64,000 nt of DNA from Roseivivax sp. GX 12232 (GTDB taxonomy: Bacteria > Pseudomonadota > Alphaproteobacteria > Rhodobacterales > Rhodobacteraceae). The translations under genes were made by a program, and so were the position numbers. How positions within the stretch are numbered: the first letter of the stretch is position 1; each line of letters opens with the position of its first letter. The stretch is taken from NCBI RefSeq assembly GCF_021272185.1, contig NZ_JAJSEC010000005.1, forward strand, positions 124,001 to 188,000. Reading direction: 5' to 3'. The notes beneath the pieces are model-generated. The model was not told the DNA's origin. It saw only the letters and a list, made by a program, of their open reading frames with translations, and ran no database searches. Below are positions 43,877 to 52,147 of the stretch, one piece after another.

Positions 43877-44044
43877 CTTGCGCCCGAATAGCATCGAAGA
43901 TGCCGGGCGCGCGCCGGACCGGCCCCTTGGGCCGGCGCTCTTGTGGGCGTTGCGCTTAGTTCATCTTTTGTCCTGACCTTGCGTGGATAAAGCGCCTCGC
44001 TCGGAGGTCAGCAGCGCCGGCCCCCGGTCCGGTGCGCGCCCTCT
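43877..44044 (-). repeat. 168-bp dispersed repeat, copy 3 (inverted)
   Basis: The reverse complement starts AGAGGGCGCG and ends ATTCGGGCGCAAG, 168 bases. The central part (GGTCAGGACAAAAGATGAAC) is unlike copies 1 and 2, but both GC-rich ends are nearly unchanged. The inner 3' hairpin is GCATC-TTC-GATGC, with changes on both sides of the stem compared with GCACC-TTC-GGTGC in copies 2 and 4, so pairing is kept. Confidence 0.9.
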
Positions 44045-44125
44045 GTTGCGCTGGTTTTCAGGTTTGAGGGTCGCAGGTGGCGAGGGGCACGCGTCGAACG
44101 CCTGGAGGCACGTTGCCCCCCAAAC

Positions 44126-44152
44126 AAGAAAACCGGGCGGCGGACCGCCCGG
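44126..44152 (-). terminator. Rho-independent terminator of the second ABC operon
   Basis: On the minus strand CCGGGCGG (44152-44145) and CCGCCCGG (44140-44133) form an 8-bp stem with a 4-nt loop, followed by TTTTCTT (44132-44126), about 60 nt after the binding-protein stop. Confidence 0.85.
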
Positions 44153-44211
44153 CTCTCGACCGTTCGGAGGTCCCGGCCGGAGGGCGCACCCGCCGCCCGG
44201 CCGGGGACCGA

Positions 44212-45162
44212 TCAGAACGGGCTGTCGGGGTAGTAGAAGTCTTCCGCGTTCTCCTCGGTGATCAGCACCGAGCCGATGGTGAAGGTGCCCGAGACCGGCG
44301 CGTTGGAGACCATGCCGACCGCGGTCATCTCGATCGCCGTGGCGATCATCGCGGGCGGATAGGTGACATTGGCGGGGATCATCTCGTCGCCCTCCATCAC
44401 CCGCTGGACCATCTCCTTCATGCCGGCGCCGCCCAGGACGAACTGCACGTCCTCGCGGCCCGCCGCCTCGATCGCGGCCAGGACACCCACGGCCATGTCG
44501 TCATCCGAGGCCCAGACCGCGTCGATCTGCTCGTGCTTCTGTAGGAAGTCCTGCATCACGTTGAAGCTGTCGTCGCGGTTCCAGTTGCCGTGTTCCATGT
44601 CGATGATGGTGATGCCGGAGCCCTCGATCGCCGCCTCGAAGCCCGCAACGCGCTCGTTGTCGATGGTGGTGGGGATGCCGCGCAGCACGACGATGTCGCC
44701 GCCCTCGGGCATCTTCTCGGCCATGTATTCCCCCGCGACGCGGCCGAAGCCGGGGTTGTCGCCGGCGACGTAAAGATCCTCGACCCCCTCGACCGAAAGG
44801 CCGCGGTCGACCACCGTGACCCAGGTGCCATTGGCCGCCACCGACTGGATCGGCGGGGTGAGCGGGTCGCTCTCGAAGGGCAGGACCACCAGCGCGTCGA
44901 TGTCGCGGGTGGCGACCATGTCCTCGATGTCGTTGACCTGGGCGCCCGCGTCCGAGGCCGCCGCCAGCACGAAGTCGAGCTGCGGATAGGCCTCCTCGAG
45001 ACGCTTCACCGTCTCCTGGGCGTGGAAGTTCATGCCCCCGGCCCAGCCGTGGGTCGCAGCCGGGATCGACACGCCGATCACCGTGGTGTCGTCCTGCGCC
45101 CAGGCCGGGCCCGCGAGCGCCAGCGCCGTGCATCCGGCGAGAACCGTCTTCATGTAGCTCAT
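44212..45162 (-). CDS. Sugar ABC transporter substrate-binding protein
   Basis: 316 residues with a signal peptide (TVLAGCTALALAGPAWAQD, cleavage after AWA). It has the Peripla_BP_4 fold: GVSIPAATHGWAGGMNFHAQ, DALVVLPFESDPLTPPIQSV, VDRGLSVEGVEDLYVAGDNPG (in part) and VWASDDDMAVGVLAAIEAAG. It is the last gene of a five-gene operon (isomerase, dehydrogenase, ATPase, permease, binding protein). The ligand is unknown; the Gfo/Idh enzyme suggests a sugar or cyclitol degraded by oxidation. Confidence 0.92.
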   Translation of the reverse strand: MSYMKTVLAGCTALALAGPAWAQDDTTVIGVSIPAATHGWAGGMNFHAQETVKRLEEAYPQLDFVLAAASDAGAQVNDIEDMVATRDIDALVVLPFESDPLTPPIQSVAANGTWVTVVDRGLSVEGVEDLYVAGDNPGFGRVAGEYMAEKMPEGGDIVVLRGIPTTIDNERVAGFEAAIEGSGITIIDMEHGNWNRDDSFNVMQDFLQKHEQIDAVWASDDDMAVGVLAAIEAAGREDVQFVLGGAGMKEMVQRVMEGDEMIPANVTYPPAMIATAIEMTAVGMVSNAPVSGTFTIGSVLITEENAEDFYYPDSPF

Positions 45163-45192
45163 GTGGTTTCCTCCCTTTGGATCGGCCGGGGC

Positions 45193-46191
45193 TCAGCCCT
45201 TGGCCTTGGCTTCCCGCTGCAGAATGACCGCGAGAATGATGATGACCCCCTGGATGGCGCCGTTGAGATAAGGCGACACGAGGTCGGTCAGATTCAGGAT
45301 GTTGTCGATCAGGCTCAGGATCAGCACGCCGATCACCGTGCCCCAGACCCGGCCGAAGCCGCCCTTGAGCACCGTGCCGCCGATGATCACCGCGGCGATG
45401 GCCTCGAGCTCCCAAAGAAGCCCGGTCGAGGCCGAGGCCGAGCCCAGGCGCGGCACATACATGATGGTCGCGATGCCCACGAGCAGGCCCAGCATGGCGT
45501 AGGTCAGAAGCCGCGTGCGGTTCACGTCGACATTGGAATAATGCGCCACATCGGCGTTGGAGCCGGTCGCCGCGCAATGCCGGCCGAAGCGCGCGCGGCT
45601 CATCAGGAGCTCGCCCAGGATCACCACCAGCGCGAAGACGATGATCGGCCAGGAGATGCCCAGGATGCCCTCGAAGTAGACCGGCCGGTAGAAGGTGCGC
45701 AGCCCGAAATCGAGGCTCAGCGTGCCGCCGTCGGCAAGCCAGGTCACGAGGCTGCGGTAGATGCCCATGGTGCCGAGCGTGACGATGAAGGCCTCGATCC
45801 CGACGGTGGTGATGAGAAAGCCGTTCAGAAGCCCCGCCGCGATGCCCGCGACGATGGCGACCGCCATGCCGAGCAGGATGATCGGCACGCCCACCCCGAG
45901 GGTCGGCAGCGCGGCGTTCATCACCAGGATCATCAGCCCCGCGATGAAGGCCGCCATGGAGCCCACCGACAGGTCGAGCCCGCCGGCGGTGATCACGAAG
46001 GTCATACCGACCGCGATGATGCCGATGAAGGCCGAGCGCGCGAGCACATTGGTGATATTCGCCGCGCCCAGGAAGTTCGAGTTCAGCGCCGCGCCGATGG
46101 CGATCAGCACGATCAGCGCGAGGATCGGGCCCAGGACGCTCATCGAGGGCAGCGTCCAGCGCGGCGCGCTATTGGTGGTTTCCGTGGTCAT
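45193..46191 (-). CDS. Sugar ABC transporter permease (ribose-type)
   Basis: 332 residues, about ten membrane segments, with RbsC-type motifs FVITAGGLDLSVGSMAAFIAG, GLLNGFLITTVGIEAFIVTLG and GGTVLKGGFGRVWGTVIGVLI. It starts within the ATPase stop (1-nt overlap). It forms the channel for the importer of the LacI-controlled module. Confidence 0.94.
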   Translation of the reverse strand: MTTETTNSAPRWTLPSMSVLGPILALIVLIAIGAALNSNFLGAANITNVLARSAFIGIIAVGMTFVITAGGLDLSVGSMAAFIAGLMILVMNAALPTLGVGVPIILLGMAVAIVAGIAAGLLNGFLITTVGIEAFIVTLGTMGIYRSLVTWLADGGTLSLDFGLRTFYRPVYFEGILGISWPIIVFALVVILGELLMSRARFGRHCAATGSNADVAHYSNVDVNRTRLLTYAMLGLLVGIATIMYVPRLGSASASTGLLWELEAIAAVIIGGTVLKGGFGRVWGTVIGVLILSLIDNILNLTDLVSPYLNGAIQGVIIILAVILQREAKAKG

Positions 46192-47702
46192 CAGGCGACC
46201 CTCCCTGTCTCCTCGGCCCCGAGCCCCATGGCCAGGCGCACGATCGCGTCCTCGGTGATCCGGTCCCCGGACAGCTCGCCCGCGACCCGGCCGGTGCGCA
46301 TCACCAGCACCCGGTCGGCCAGGCCGATGACCTCCTGCATCTCGGAGGAGATCATCACCACGCCGTGGCCCCGCGCCGCGAAGGCGCGCAGGAAGGCGTA
46401 GATCTGCTGCTTGGTGCCGATGTCGATGCCGCGCGTCGGCTCGTCGACGATCAGGATGCGGGGCTCGGACTGCATGATCTTGGCCAGCAGGAGCTTCTGC
46501 TGGTTGCCGCCGGACAGGTTGCCCACCGCCATGTCGCGGCGTCCGGCGCGGATGTCGAACTCGGAGATCGCGCCGTCGAGCGCGCGCTCCTCGGCGGCGC
46601 GGTCGATGATCAGCCCGCCGAAGCGCGCCAGCGCCTGCAGCGTCAGGTTCACCCGCATGGTCTTTTCCAGCAGGAGCCCGCGCAGCTTGCGGTCCTCGGT
46701 CAGGTAGCAGAGCCCACGCGCCAGGGCGTCGGCGGGCCGGGTGATCGTCACGGTCTCGCCCTCGACGGTGATCTCAGTGGCGCGGGCGGGGCGCAGCCCG
46801 CAAAGGCCCTCCATGGCCTCGGTCCGGCCCGAGCCGATCAGCCCGGCGACGCCCAGGATCTCGCCGTGGCGCAGCTCGAAGCCGACGCCCTCGGCATGGC
46901 CGGGCACATCGAGGCCCGCGACCCGCAGCATGACCGCGCCGGGCTGTCCGTCCTTCTCGGGATAGAGGTCCGAGACGTCGCGCCCGACCATTGCGGTCGC
47001 CATGGCGTCCTCAGTGATCGCCTCGGCGCGGGTGTCGCGCACCACCGCGCCGTCGCGCAGCACCGTGACATGATCCGCGATCTCGGAGACCTCGCCCAGC
47101 TTGTGCGAGGTGAAGAGCACCGCCGTGCCCGCCGCGGTCATGGCGCGCACCTGCTGGAACAGGATCTCGGTCTCGGCCCCGGTCAGGACGGCGGTCGGCT
47201 CGTCCATGATCAGCACCCGCGCGTCCCGGCTGAGCGCCTTGGCGATCTCGACCATCTGCTTGTCCGAATTGGAAAGCTGCGCCACCCGCGTGTCGGGATG
47301 GGCGCGGCAGTTCACCCGGTCGAGGTATTGCCGCGTCAGCGCCCGCATCCGCGCCTTGTCGAGGAAGGGCCCGCGCCGCAGCTCGCGGCCAAGGAAGATG
47401 TTCTGCTCCACGGTGAGCTGTTCGGCGAGGTTGAACTCCTGGTGGATCATCACGATCCCCGCCTCCTCGCCGTCGTGCAGCGAGCCGAAACTGACCTCCT
47501 GCCCGTCGAGCAGGATGCGCCCGGCGCTGGCGGGCTGGTAGCCCGCGAGGATCTTCATGGTGGTCGACTTGCCCGCCCCGTTCTCGCCGATCAGCGCCAG
47601 CACCTCGCCGGCGCGCAGATCGAGGTCGACGCCGTGCAGCACCTCGACCGGGCCGAAGCTCTTGCGGACCTCGCGCAGGCTCAGGACGGGCTCGCCGGTC
47701 AT
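46191..47702 (-). CDS. Sugar ABC transporter ATPase (RbsA-type)
   Basis: 503 residues, the usual length of double-ATPase sugar importers and without the extra domain present in the protein at 34982. First half: Walker A IGENGAGKSTTMKIL, signature LSNSDKQMVEIAKAL, Walker B RVLIMDEPTAVL. Second half: GLIGSGRTEAMEGL, LSGGNQQKLLLAKIM and ILIVDEPTRGIDIGTK. It overlaps the dehydrogenase gene by ATGA and the permease gene by one base. Confidence 0.95.
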   Translation of the reverse strand: MTGEPVLSLREVRKSFGPVEVLHGVDLDLRAGEVLALIGENGAGKSTTMKILAGYQPASAGRILLDGQEVSFGSLHDGEEAGIVMIHQEFNLAEQLTVEQNIFLGRELRRGPFLDKARMRALTRQYLDRVNCRAHPDTRVAQLSNSDKQMVEIAKALSRDARVLIMDEPTAVLTGAETEILFQQVRAMTAAGTAVLFTSHKLGEVSEIADHVTVLRDGAVVRDTRAEAITEDAMATAMVGRDVSDLYPEKDGQPGAVMLRVAGLDVPGHAEGVGFELRHGEILGVAGLIGSGRTEAMEGLCGLRPARATEITVEGETVTITRPADALARGLCYLTEDRKLRGLLLEKTMRVNLTLQALARFGGLIIDRAAEERALDGAISEFDIRAGRRDMAVGNLSGGNQQKLLLAKIMQSEPRILIVDEPTRGIDIGTKQQIYAFLRAFAARGHGVVMISSEMQEVIGLADRVLVMRTGRVAGELSGDRITEDAIVRLAMGLGAEETGRVA

Positions 47703-48841
47703 AGCGCCACCCAGCCCGCGTCCTCGCGCGCCGAGGCGACGCAGGCGCGGATGAAGGCCATGCCCTCCTGCCCGGCGGCGAGGCCCGGCAGCTTGCCCAT
47801 GACCTCGGCGCGGGGGGCGCCGTCCTGGACCGCACGGATCGCCCCGGCGGCCTCGGTGTAGAGATTGGCGAAGGCCTCGAGGTAGCCCTCGGGGTGGCCG
47901 GGCGGAATGCGGCTGACCGCGACCCCGGCCTCATGGGCGCCCGCGCCGTTGCGGGTGATGCGGCGGCTCGGCTCCCCATGCGGGGTGAACCAGAGGTGGT
48001 TGGGGTTCTCCTGCCCCCATTCGAGCCCGCCCGCATCGCCGAAGAGCCGCAGCCGCAGCCCGTTCTCGCAGCCCGGCGCGACCTGGCTGCACCAGAGCAT
48101 GCCGCGCGCGCCGCTGGCGTAGCGCAGCATCACATGGGCGTTGTCGTCGAGCTGCCGCCCGGCGCCGAAGCTCTGCAGGTCGGCGGCGAGCCGCTCGGGC
48201 CGTTCGCCGGTCACGAAGGCGGCGAGGTTGTAGGCATGGGTGCCGATGTCGCCGATCGAACCGCCCGCGCCCGAGCGCGCCGGGTCGGTGCGCCATTCGG
48301 CCTGTTTGACGCCCTCGGTCTCGACCGCGCCGGTCATCCAGTCCTGGGGATATTCCACCTGCACCACGCGCAGCCGCCCCAGCGCGCCCTCGGCGACCAT
48401 GGCCTGGGCCTGCCGGACCATCGGGTAGCCGGTGTAATTGTGGGTGAGGATGAAAAGCGCGGGGCTTGCGGCCACCGCCTCGGCCATGGCCTCGGCATCC
48501 TCGAAGGTGGCGGTCAGGGGCTTGTCGCAGATGACGTGGATGCCGCGTTCGAGAAAGGGTTTCGCCGCTGCGAAATGCAGGTGGTTCGGGGTGACGATGG
48601 CCACCGCCTCGATGCCGTCGGGGCGGGCGGCCTCGGCCTCGGCCATCTCCTCGAAACTGCCGTAGCTGCGCGCGGGGTCGAGGCCCAGCGCCTTGCCGCT
48701 GGCGCGCGCCTTCTCGGGCGTGGAGCTCAACGCCCCCGCCACCAGCGTGTAATCCCCGTCGATGCGGCTTGCGATGCGGTGCACGCCGCCGATGAATGCG
48801 TCGGCGCCGCCGCCGACCATGCCCAGTCGGATCGGTGTCAT
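47699..48841 (-). CDS. Gfo/Idh/MocA family oxidoreductase
   Basis: 380 residues. The N-terminal NAD(P)-binding domain has LGMVGGGADAFIGGVHRIA and the family motif VICDKPLTATFEDAEAMAEA (the EKP-type motif, here DKP). The catalytic region is DIGTHAYNLAAFVTGE, with the expected Asp-x-x-x-His. Such enzymes oxidise sugars, sugar acids or cyclitols. ATG at 48841 is set by ATGA overlap with the isomerase gene. The substrate is unknown. Confidence 0.92.
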   Translation of the reverse strand: MTPIRLGMVGGGADAFIGGVHRIASRIDGDYTLVAGALSSTPEKARASGKALGLDPARSYGSFEEMAEAEAARPDGIEAVAIVTPNHLHFAAAKPFLERGIHVICDKPLTATFEDAEAMAEAVAASPALFILTHNYTGYPMVRQAQAMVAEGALGRLRVVQVEYPQDWMTGAVETEGVKQAEWRTDPARSGAGGSIGDIGTHAYNLAAFVTGERPERLAADLQSFGAGRQLDDNAHVMLRYASGARGMLWCSQVAPGCENGLRLRLFGDAGGLEWGQENPNHLWFTPHGEPSRRITRNGAGAHEAGVAVSRIPPGHPEGYLEAFANLYTEAAGAIRAVQDGAPRAEVMGKLPGLAAGQEGMAFIRACVASAREDAGWVAL

Positions 48842-49896
48842 CGGTCCAGTCCCAGAAGCTTGCGGTTGGTCTCGGCGTCGACCTCGCCGCCGGCGAAATC
48901 GTCGAAGGCATGCGGGGTCACGCGGATGATCTGGTCGCGCACGAAGGCGGCCCCTTCGCGGGCGCCGTCCTCGGGGTGCTTGAGGCAGCATTCCCATTCC
49001 ACGACCGCCCAGCCGTCGAAATCATTGGCCGCCATCTTCGAGAAGACCGCCCCGAAATCGACCTGCCCGTCGCCCGGCGAGCGGAAGCGCCCGGCGCGGT
49101 TCACCCAGGACTGGTAGCCGCCGTAGACGCCCTGCCGCCCGGTCGGATTGAACTCCGCGTCCTTGACGTGGAACATCTTGATGCGCTCGGCATAGATGTC
49201 GATGTTGTCGAGGTAATCGAGGCACTGCAGCACGTAGTGCGAGGGGTCGTAGAGCATGTTGCAGCGCGCGTGCCCGTCGAGCTTCTCGAGGAACATCTCG
49301 AAGCTGATGCCGTCGTGCAAATCCTCCATCGGGTGGATCTCGTAGCAGAGGTCGACGCCGCAGTCCTCGGCGTGGTCGAGGATCGGCCGCCAGCGCGCGG
49401 CGAGCTCGTCGAAGGCGGTCTCGACCAGGCCCTCGGGGCGCTGCGGGAAGGGATAGACGAAGGGCCAGGCGAGCCCGCCCGAGAAGGTCACATGCTGGCC
49501 GATGCCTAGCGCCTTCGAGGCGGTGAGCGCCTTTTTCACCCGGTCGACCGCCCAGTCGGTGCGCGCCTTGGGCTTGCCCTGCACTTCCGGGGCGGCGAAG
49601 CCGTCGACCCAGGCGTCATAGGCGGGATGCACGGCGACGAGCTGGCCGAGGATATGGCTCGAGAGGTCGCTGACCTCGACGCCATTGGCCCGCGCGGTGC
49701 CGATCCATTCGTCGCGGTAGTCCTGCGACACCGCCAGTTGGTCGAGGTCGACCAGCCGCGTGTCCCAGACCGGAACCTGCACGCCGGCATAGCCGCAATC
49801 GGCCGCCCAGCGGGTGATGCCGTCCCAGGAATTGAACGGGGCCGCATCCCCGGCGAATTGCGCCAGGAACAGGCCGGGGCCCTTGATGGTCTTCAT
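48838..49896 (-). CDS. Sugar phosphate isomerase/epimerase (xylose-isomerase-like TIM barrel)
   Basis: 352 residues. Barrel motifs with likely metal ligands: CGYAGVQVPVWDTRL, VDLCYEIHPMEDLHDG (Glu), NMLYDPSHYVLQCLDYLD (Asp/His), IKMFHVKDAEFNPTG (His/Asp) and WAVVEWECCL (Glu). It is the first gene of the LacI-controlled operon, 55 nt from a 16-bp palindrome. ATG at 49896 has GGGAGG before it. Together with the Gfo/Idh enzyme it probably acts on a keto sugar or cyclitol derivative, as in inositol-type pathways; the exact compound cannot be told. Confidence 0.9.
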   Translation of the reverse strand: MKTIKGPGLFLAQFAGDAAPFNSWDGITRWAADCGYAGVQVPVWDTRLVDLDQLAVSQDYRDEWIGTARANGVEVSDLSSHILGQLVAVHPAYDAWVDGFAAPEVQGKPKARTDWAVDRVKKALTASKALGIGQHVTFSGGLAWPFVYPFPQRPEGLVETAFDELAARWRPILDHAEDCGVDLCYEIHPMEDLHDGISFEMFLEKLDGHARCNMLYDPSHYVLQCLDYLDNIDIYAERIKMFHVKDAEFNPTGRQGVYGGYQSWVNRAGRFRSPGDGQVDFGAVFSKMAANDFDGWAVVEWECCLKHPEDGAREGAAFVRDQIIRVTPHAFDDFAGGEVDAETNRKLLGLDR

Positions 49897-49951
49897 ATGT
49901 CCTCCCTTTGCCGGGCCGGCCCCGCTCCTCCGGGGTGGTCGACTCGGCGCA

Positions 49952-49967
49952 ATGTAATCGATTACAT
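49952..49967. promoter_or_regulatory. 16-bp perfect palindrome, probable LacI-family operator
   Basis: ATGTAATCGATTACAT is a perfect palindrome with the central CG typical of LacI-family sites. It lies between the divergent isomerase operon and the lacI gene, about 65 nt upstream of the latter start, so it can control both. Confidence 0.85.
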
Positions 49968-50030
49968 CACCCTTGAGGCTTGCAGGCAAGCCCCCGCTTC
50001 GCCTTAACCGCCGAAAAACCCGGAGACCCC

Positions 50031-51017
50031 ATGGCCCCGAAAACCCGCATCGCCGATGTCGCCGCCGCCGCGGGCGTCTCCACCGCCACGGTGAGCCGCG
50101 CGCTCTCGGCGCCCGGGGTGGTGGGGCCCGAGACCCTGAAGAAGGTCATGGCCGCGGTCGAGGCCACCGGCTACCGGGTCAATGCCGCCGCACGCGACCT
50201 GCGGCGGCAGCGGGCGCGCTCGATCCTGGTGCTGGCGCCGAACCTCGCCAATACCTTCTTCAGCCGCATCATCGCCGCGATCCAGGAGGTCGCGGGCCAG
50301 GCCGGGCTGGCGGTGCAGATCTCCGACAGCCGCGCCGGCCCCGAGGTGCTGCAGAGCCTTGGCCATGACGGCCGCGCCGACGGGATCATCCTGCTCGACG
50401 GGGCGCTGCCGCCCGAGGTGGTGCGCGGCTGGCGGCTGCCGGTGGTGCAGCTCTGCGAATGGAACGACGCATATGCGCTGCCCGCGCTCGGCATCGACAA
50501 TGCCGCCGCGGCGGGGCTGGCGGTGACGCATCTGGCCGATCTCGGCCATGGTGCGATCCTGCATGTGGCCGGCCCGCCCGAGAACGTGTTGAGCCGCACC
50601 CGCGAGGCGGGTTTTCTTGCCGCCGCCCGGGCGCGCGGCGTCGCGGCGCGGGTGCTGCCCGGCGATTTCACCATGGCCTCGGGCGCCCAGGCGGCGCGCG
50701 ACTGGCAGGCCATGGCGGACCGCCCGAGCGCGGTCTTCACGGCCTCCGACGAATGTGCCTTCGGCTTCATCTCCGAATGCGCCCGGATGGGCATCGCGGT
50801 ACCAAGCGAGGTCAGCGTGGTGGGCTTCGACGACGTGGAGTTCGCGGGCCATTTCATCCCGCCGCTGACGACGATCCACCAGCCCCGCGCCAAGCTCGGC
50901 CGCGCCGCGGCGGAGCGGCTGGTGGCGGCGCTCGAGGAGGGGGTGCCGCTTAAGTCCGGGCACGAGACCATCGCGCCGCACCTGGTGGTGCGCGGGACGA
51001 CGGCGGCGGCGGGGTGA
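50031..51017 (+). CDS. LacI family transcriptional regulator
   Basis: 328 residues. The N-terminal LacI helix-turn-helix and hinge are clear: RIADVAAAAGVSTATVSRAL, then GYRVNAAARDLRRQRA. The sensor domain has ARSILVLAPNLANTFFSRII, ADGIILLDG, LGIDNAAAAGLAVTHLADLG and VSVVGFDDVEFAGHFIPPLT with the C-terminal TTIHQPRAKLGRAAAERLV. It is transcribed away from the sugar ABC operon, and the palindrome at 49952-49967 is its likely site. The inducer should be the imported sugar or an early intermediate. Confidence 0.94.
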   Translation: MAPKTRIADVAAAAGVSTATVSRALSAPGVVGPETLKKVMAAVEATGYRVNAAARDLRRQRARSILVLAPNLANTFFSRIIAAIQEVAGQAGLAVQISDSRAGPEVLQSLGHDGRADGIILLDGALPPEVVRGWRLPVVQLCEWNDAYALPALGIDNAAAAGLAVTHLADLGHGAILHVAGPPENVLSRTREAGFLAAARARGVAARVLPGDFTMASGAQAARDWQAMADRPSAVFTASDECAFGFISECARMGIAVPSEVSVVGFDDVEFAGHFIPPLTTIHQPRAKLGRAAAERLVAALEEGVPLKSGHETIAPHLVVRGTTAAAG

Positions 51018-51237
51018 GTGAGGTGGGGGGCTTTGGTGGGGCGTTGTTGGGACGCTTCGCTCAAGACTGGGCGTCAGCGCACGGTGACTGGTAGGGGGCA
51101 GTTTGAGACCAGGAGCCGCGCTGCCTCTCTGCACTGATCCTTGAAAGGGGCGCCCTAAGCCGCTCAAGCCCCCAAACCCCTCAAACGCTTCTCCCGCCGC
51201 AAAAGCCTGACCAAACACCCCTCACAACCAGCCCAAC

Positions 51238-51405
51238 AGAGGGCGCGCACCGGACCGGGGGCCGGCGCTGCTGCCCTCCGAGCGAGGCGCTTTATCCCAA
51301 CAAGGTCAGGACTAGCGGAGAGCTATGCACGCCACCCACAAGAGCGCCGGCCCATAGGGCCGGTCCGGCGCGCGCCCGGCACCTTCGGTGCTATTCGGGC
51401 GCAAG
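51238..51405 (+). repeat. 168-bp dispersed repeat, copy 4
   Basis: Same 168-base length and termini as the other copies, in the orientation of copies 1 and 2. Its middle (CAACAAGGTCAGGACTAGCG) is intermediate between copies 1/2 and copy 3. The inner 3' stem is GCACC-TTC-GGTGC, fully paired. Confidence 0.9.
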
Positions 51406-51630
51406 GGGCGCTGGCTGCTCCGGTGTGCTTGCGCGCAGACGCCGGTTCAAGCGCGCCCGACAAGAAGTCGAGCCCGCCGCCCTCGCAAGAAGCGAATCTG
51501 AGGACGCTGGCTGCGCCGGGGTGCCATTGTTCTTGCACCTGCTTTCTGGGTCCACCCCCACCTCACCCAGCGTAACCCCGCTCGAAATAAGGCAATTCTT
51601 TGACATTTCCTGCCCCGCGGTTGCGTCTTT

Positions 51631-51646
51631 TGAACCGATCGGTTCA
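51631..51646. promoter_or_regulatory. 16-bp perfect palindrome upstream of the DUF11 operon (TetR-like site)
   Basis: TGAACCGATCGGTTCA is a perfect palindrome 30 nt before the first start of the surface-protein operon. Its form (GAAC...GTTC around a CG centre) resembles TetR-family operators. No tetR gene lies in the window, so the regulator must be encoded elsewhere. Confidence 0.6.
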
Positions 51647-51676
51647 GCTCAGGGCAAATTATCGACGGAGACGCCC

Positions 51677-52147
51677 ATGCCCCTCCCCCGCTTCCTGACC
51701 GCCGCGCTGACGCTTGCGGCGCTGGCCGCCCCGAGCTTCGCGAGCGCCGAGACCTCCGTGGCCATGGAGGTTGTCCGCCCGGTCGCCACCGAGACCGGCG
51801 AGACCGCCTTCGAGCCGGTCGAGACCGCCCTGCCGGGCGAGCCGCTGGTCTACCGCATCGCGCTCAGCAACACCGATCCGGTGCCCGCGACATCGGTCGG
51901 GCTCTCGCTGCCGCTCGACGGCAACCTCGCCATCGACCCGGCCTCGGTCAGCGCAGAGACGCCGCTCACCGTGCGCTTCTCGGCCGACGGGGGCGCGAGC
52001 TACGCGCCCTTCTCCGAGCTCACGGTCGAGGAGAACGGCGAGACCCGGCAGGCCCAGCCGACGGACCTCACGCATCTGCAGATCGAGATCGCCGAGATCG
52101 CCGCCGAGAGCCAGGTCGCCGTGACCTATGACGCCGTCGTCCGCTAA
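51677..52147 (+). CDS. Secreted DUF11-like protein, small
   Basis: 156 residues. Signal peptide LTAALTLAALAAPSFASAE with cleavage after ASA; then one beta-sandwich domain of the DUF11 / conserved-repeat type: GEPLVYRIALSNTDPVPATS, VGLSLPLDGNLAIDP and VRFSADGGASYAPFSEL. ATG at 51677 has GACGGAGAC before it and the signal peptide directly after. It is the first gene of a five-gene plus-strand series of secreted proteins. A 27-bp tandem repeat begins inside its last codons and carries its TAA stop. The function is unknown; a periplasmic or surface partner of the barrel protein is likely. Confidence 0.8.
   Translation: MPLPRFLTAALTLAALAAPSFASAETSVAMEVVRPVATETGETAFEPVETALPGEPLVYRIALSNTDPVPATSVGLSLPLDGNLAIDPASVSAETPLTVRFSADGGASYAPFSELTVEENGETRQAQPTDLTHLQIEIAEIAAESQVAVTYDAVVR

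Larger units (their letters stand above)
43689..44211. other. Gene-free junction between the erythritol module and the second sugar module
   Basis: About 520 bases. It begins with G11 (43689-43699) directly after the eryC stop, then holds the inverted third copy of the 168-bp repeat (43877-44044) and the terminator of the minus-strand ABC operon (44126-44152). A further inverted repeat CCCGGCCGG...CCGGCCGGG lies at about 44170-44205. No gene was found. Confidence 0.7.
51018..51676. other. Gene-free junction between the LacI module and the DUF11 operon
   Basis: About 660 bases. It contains copy 4 of the 168-bp repeat (51238-51405), a TTGACA box (51600-51605) without a convincing -10 partner, and the 16-bp palindrome at 51631-51646. 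The open frame crossing 51425-51676 has no ribosome binding site and joins the DUF11 gene only by chance. Confidence 0.7.

Noticed and set aside
51425-51676. N-terminal extension of the first DUF11 gene by 84 codons
   Set aside because: It would bury the signal peptide and runs through the control palindrome; ATG at 51677 has a proper ribosome site.
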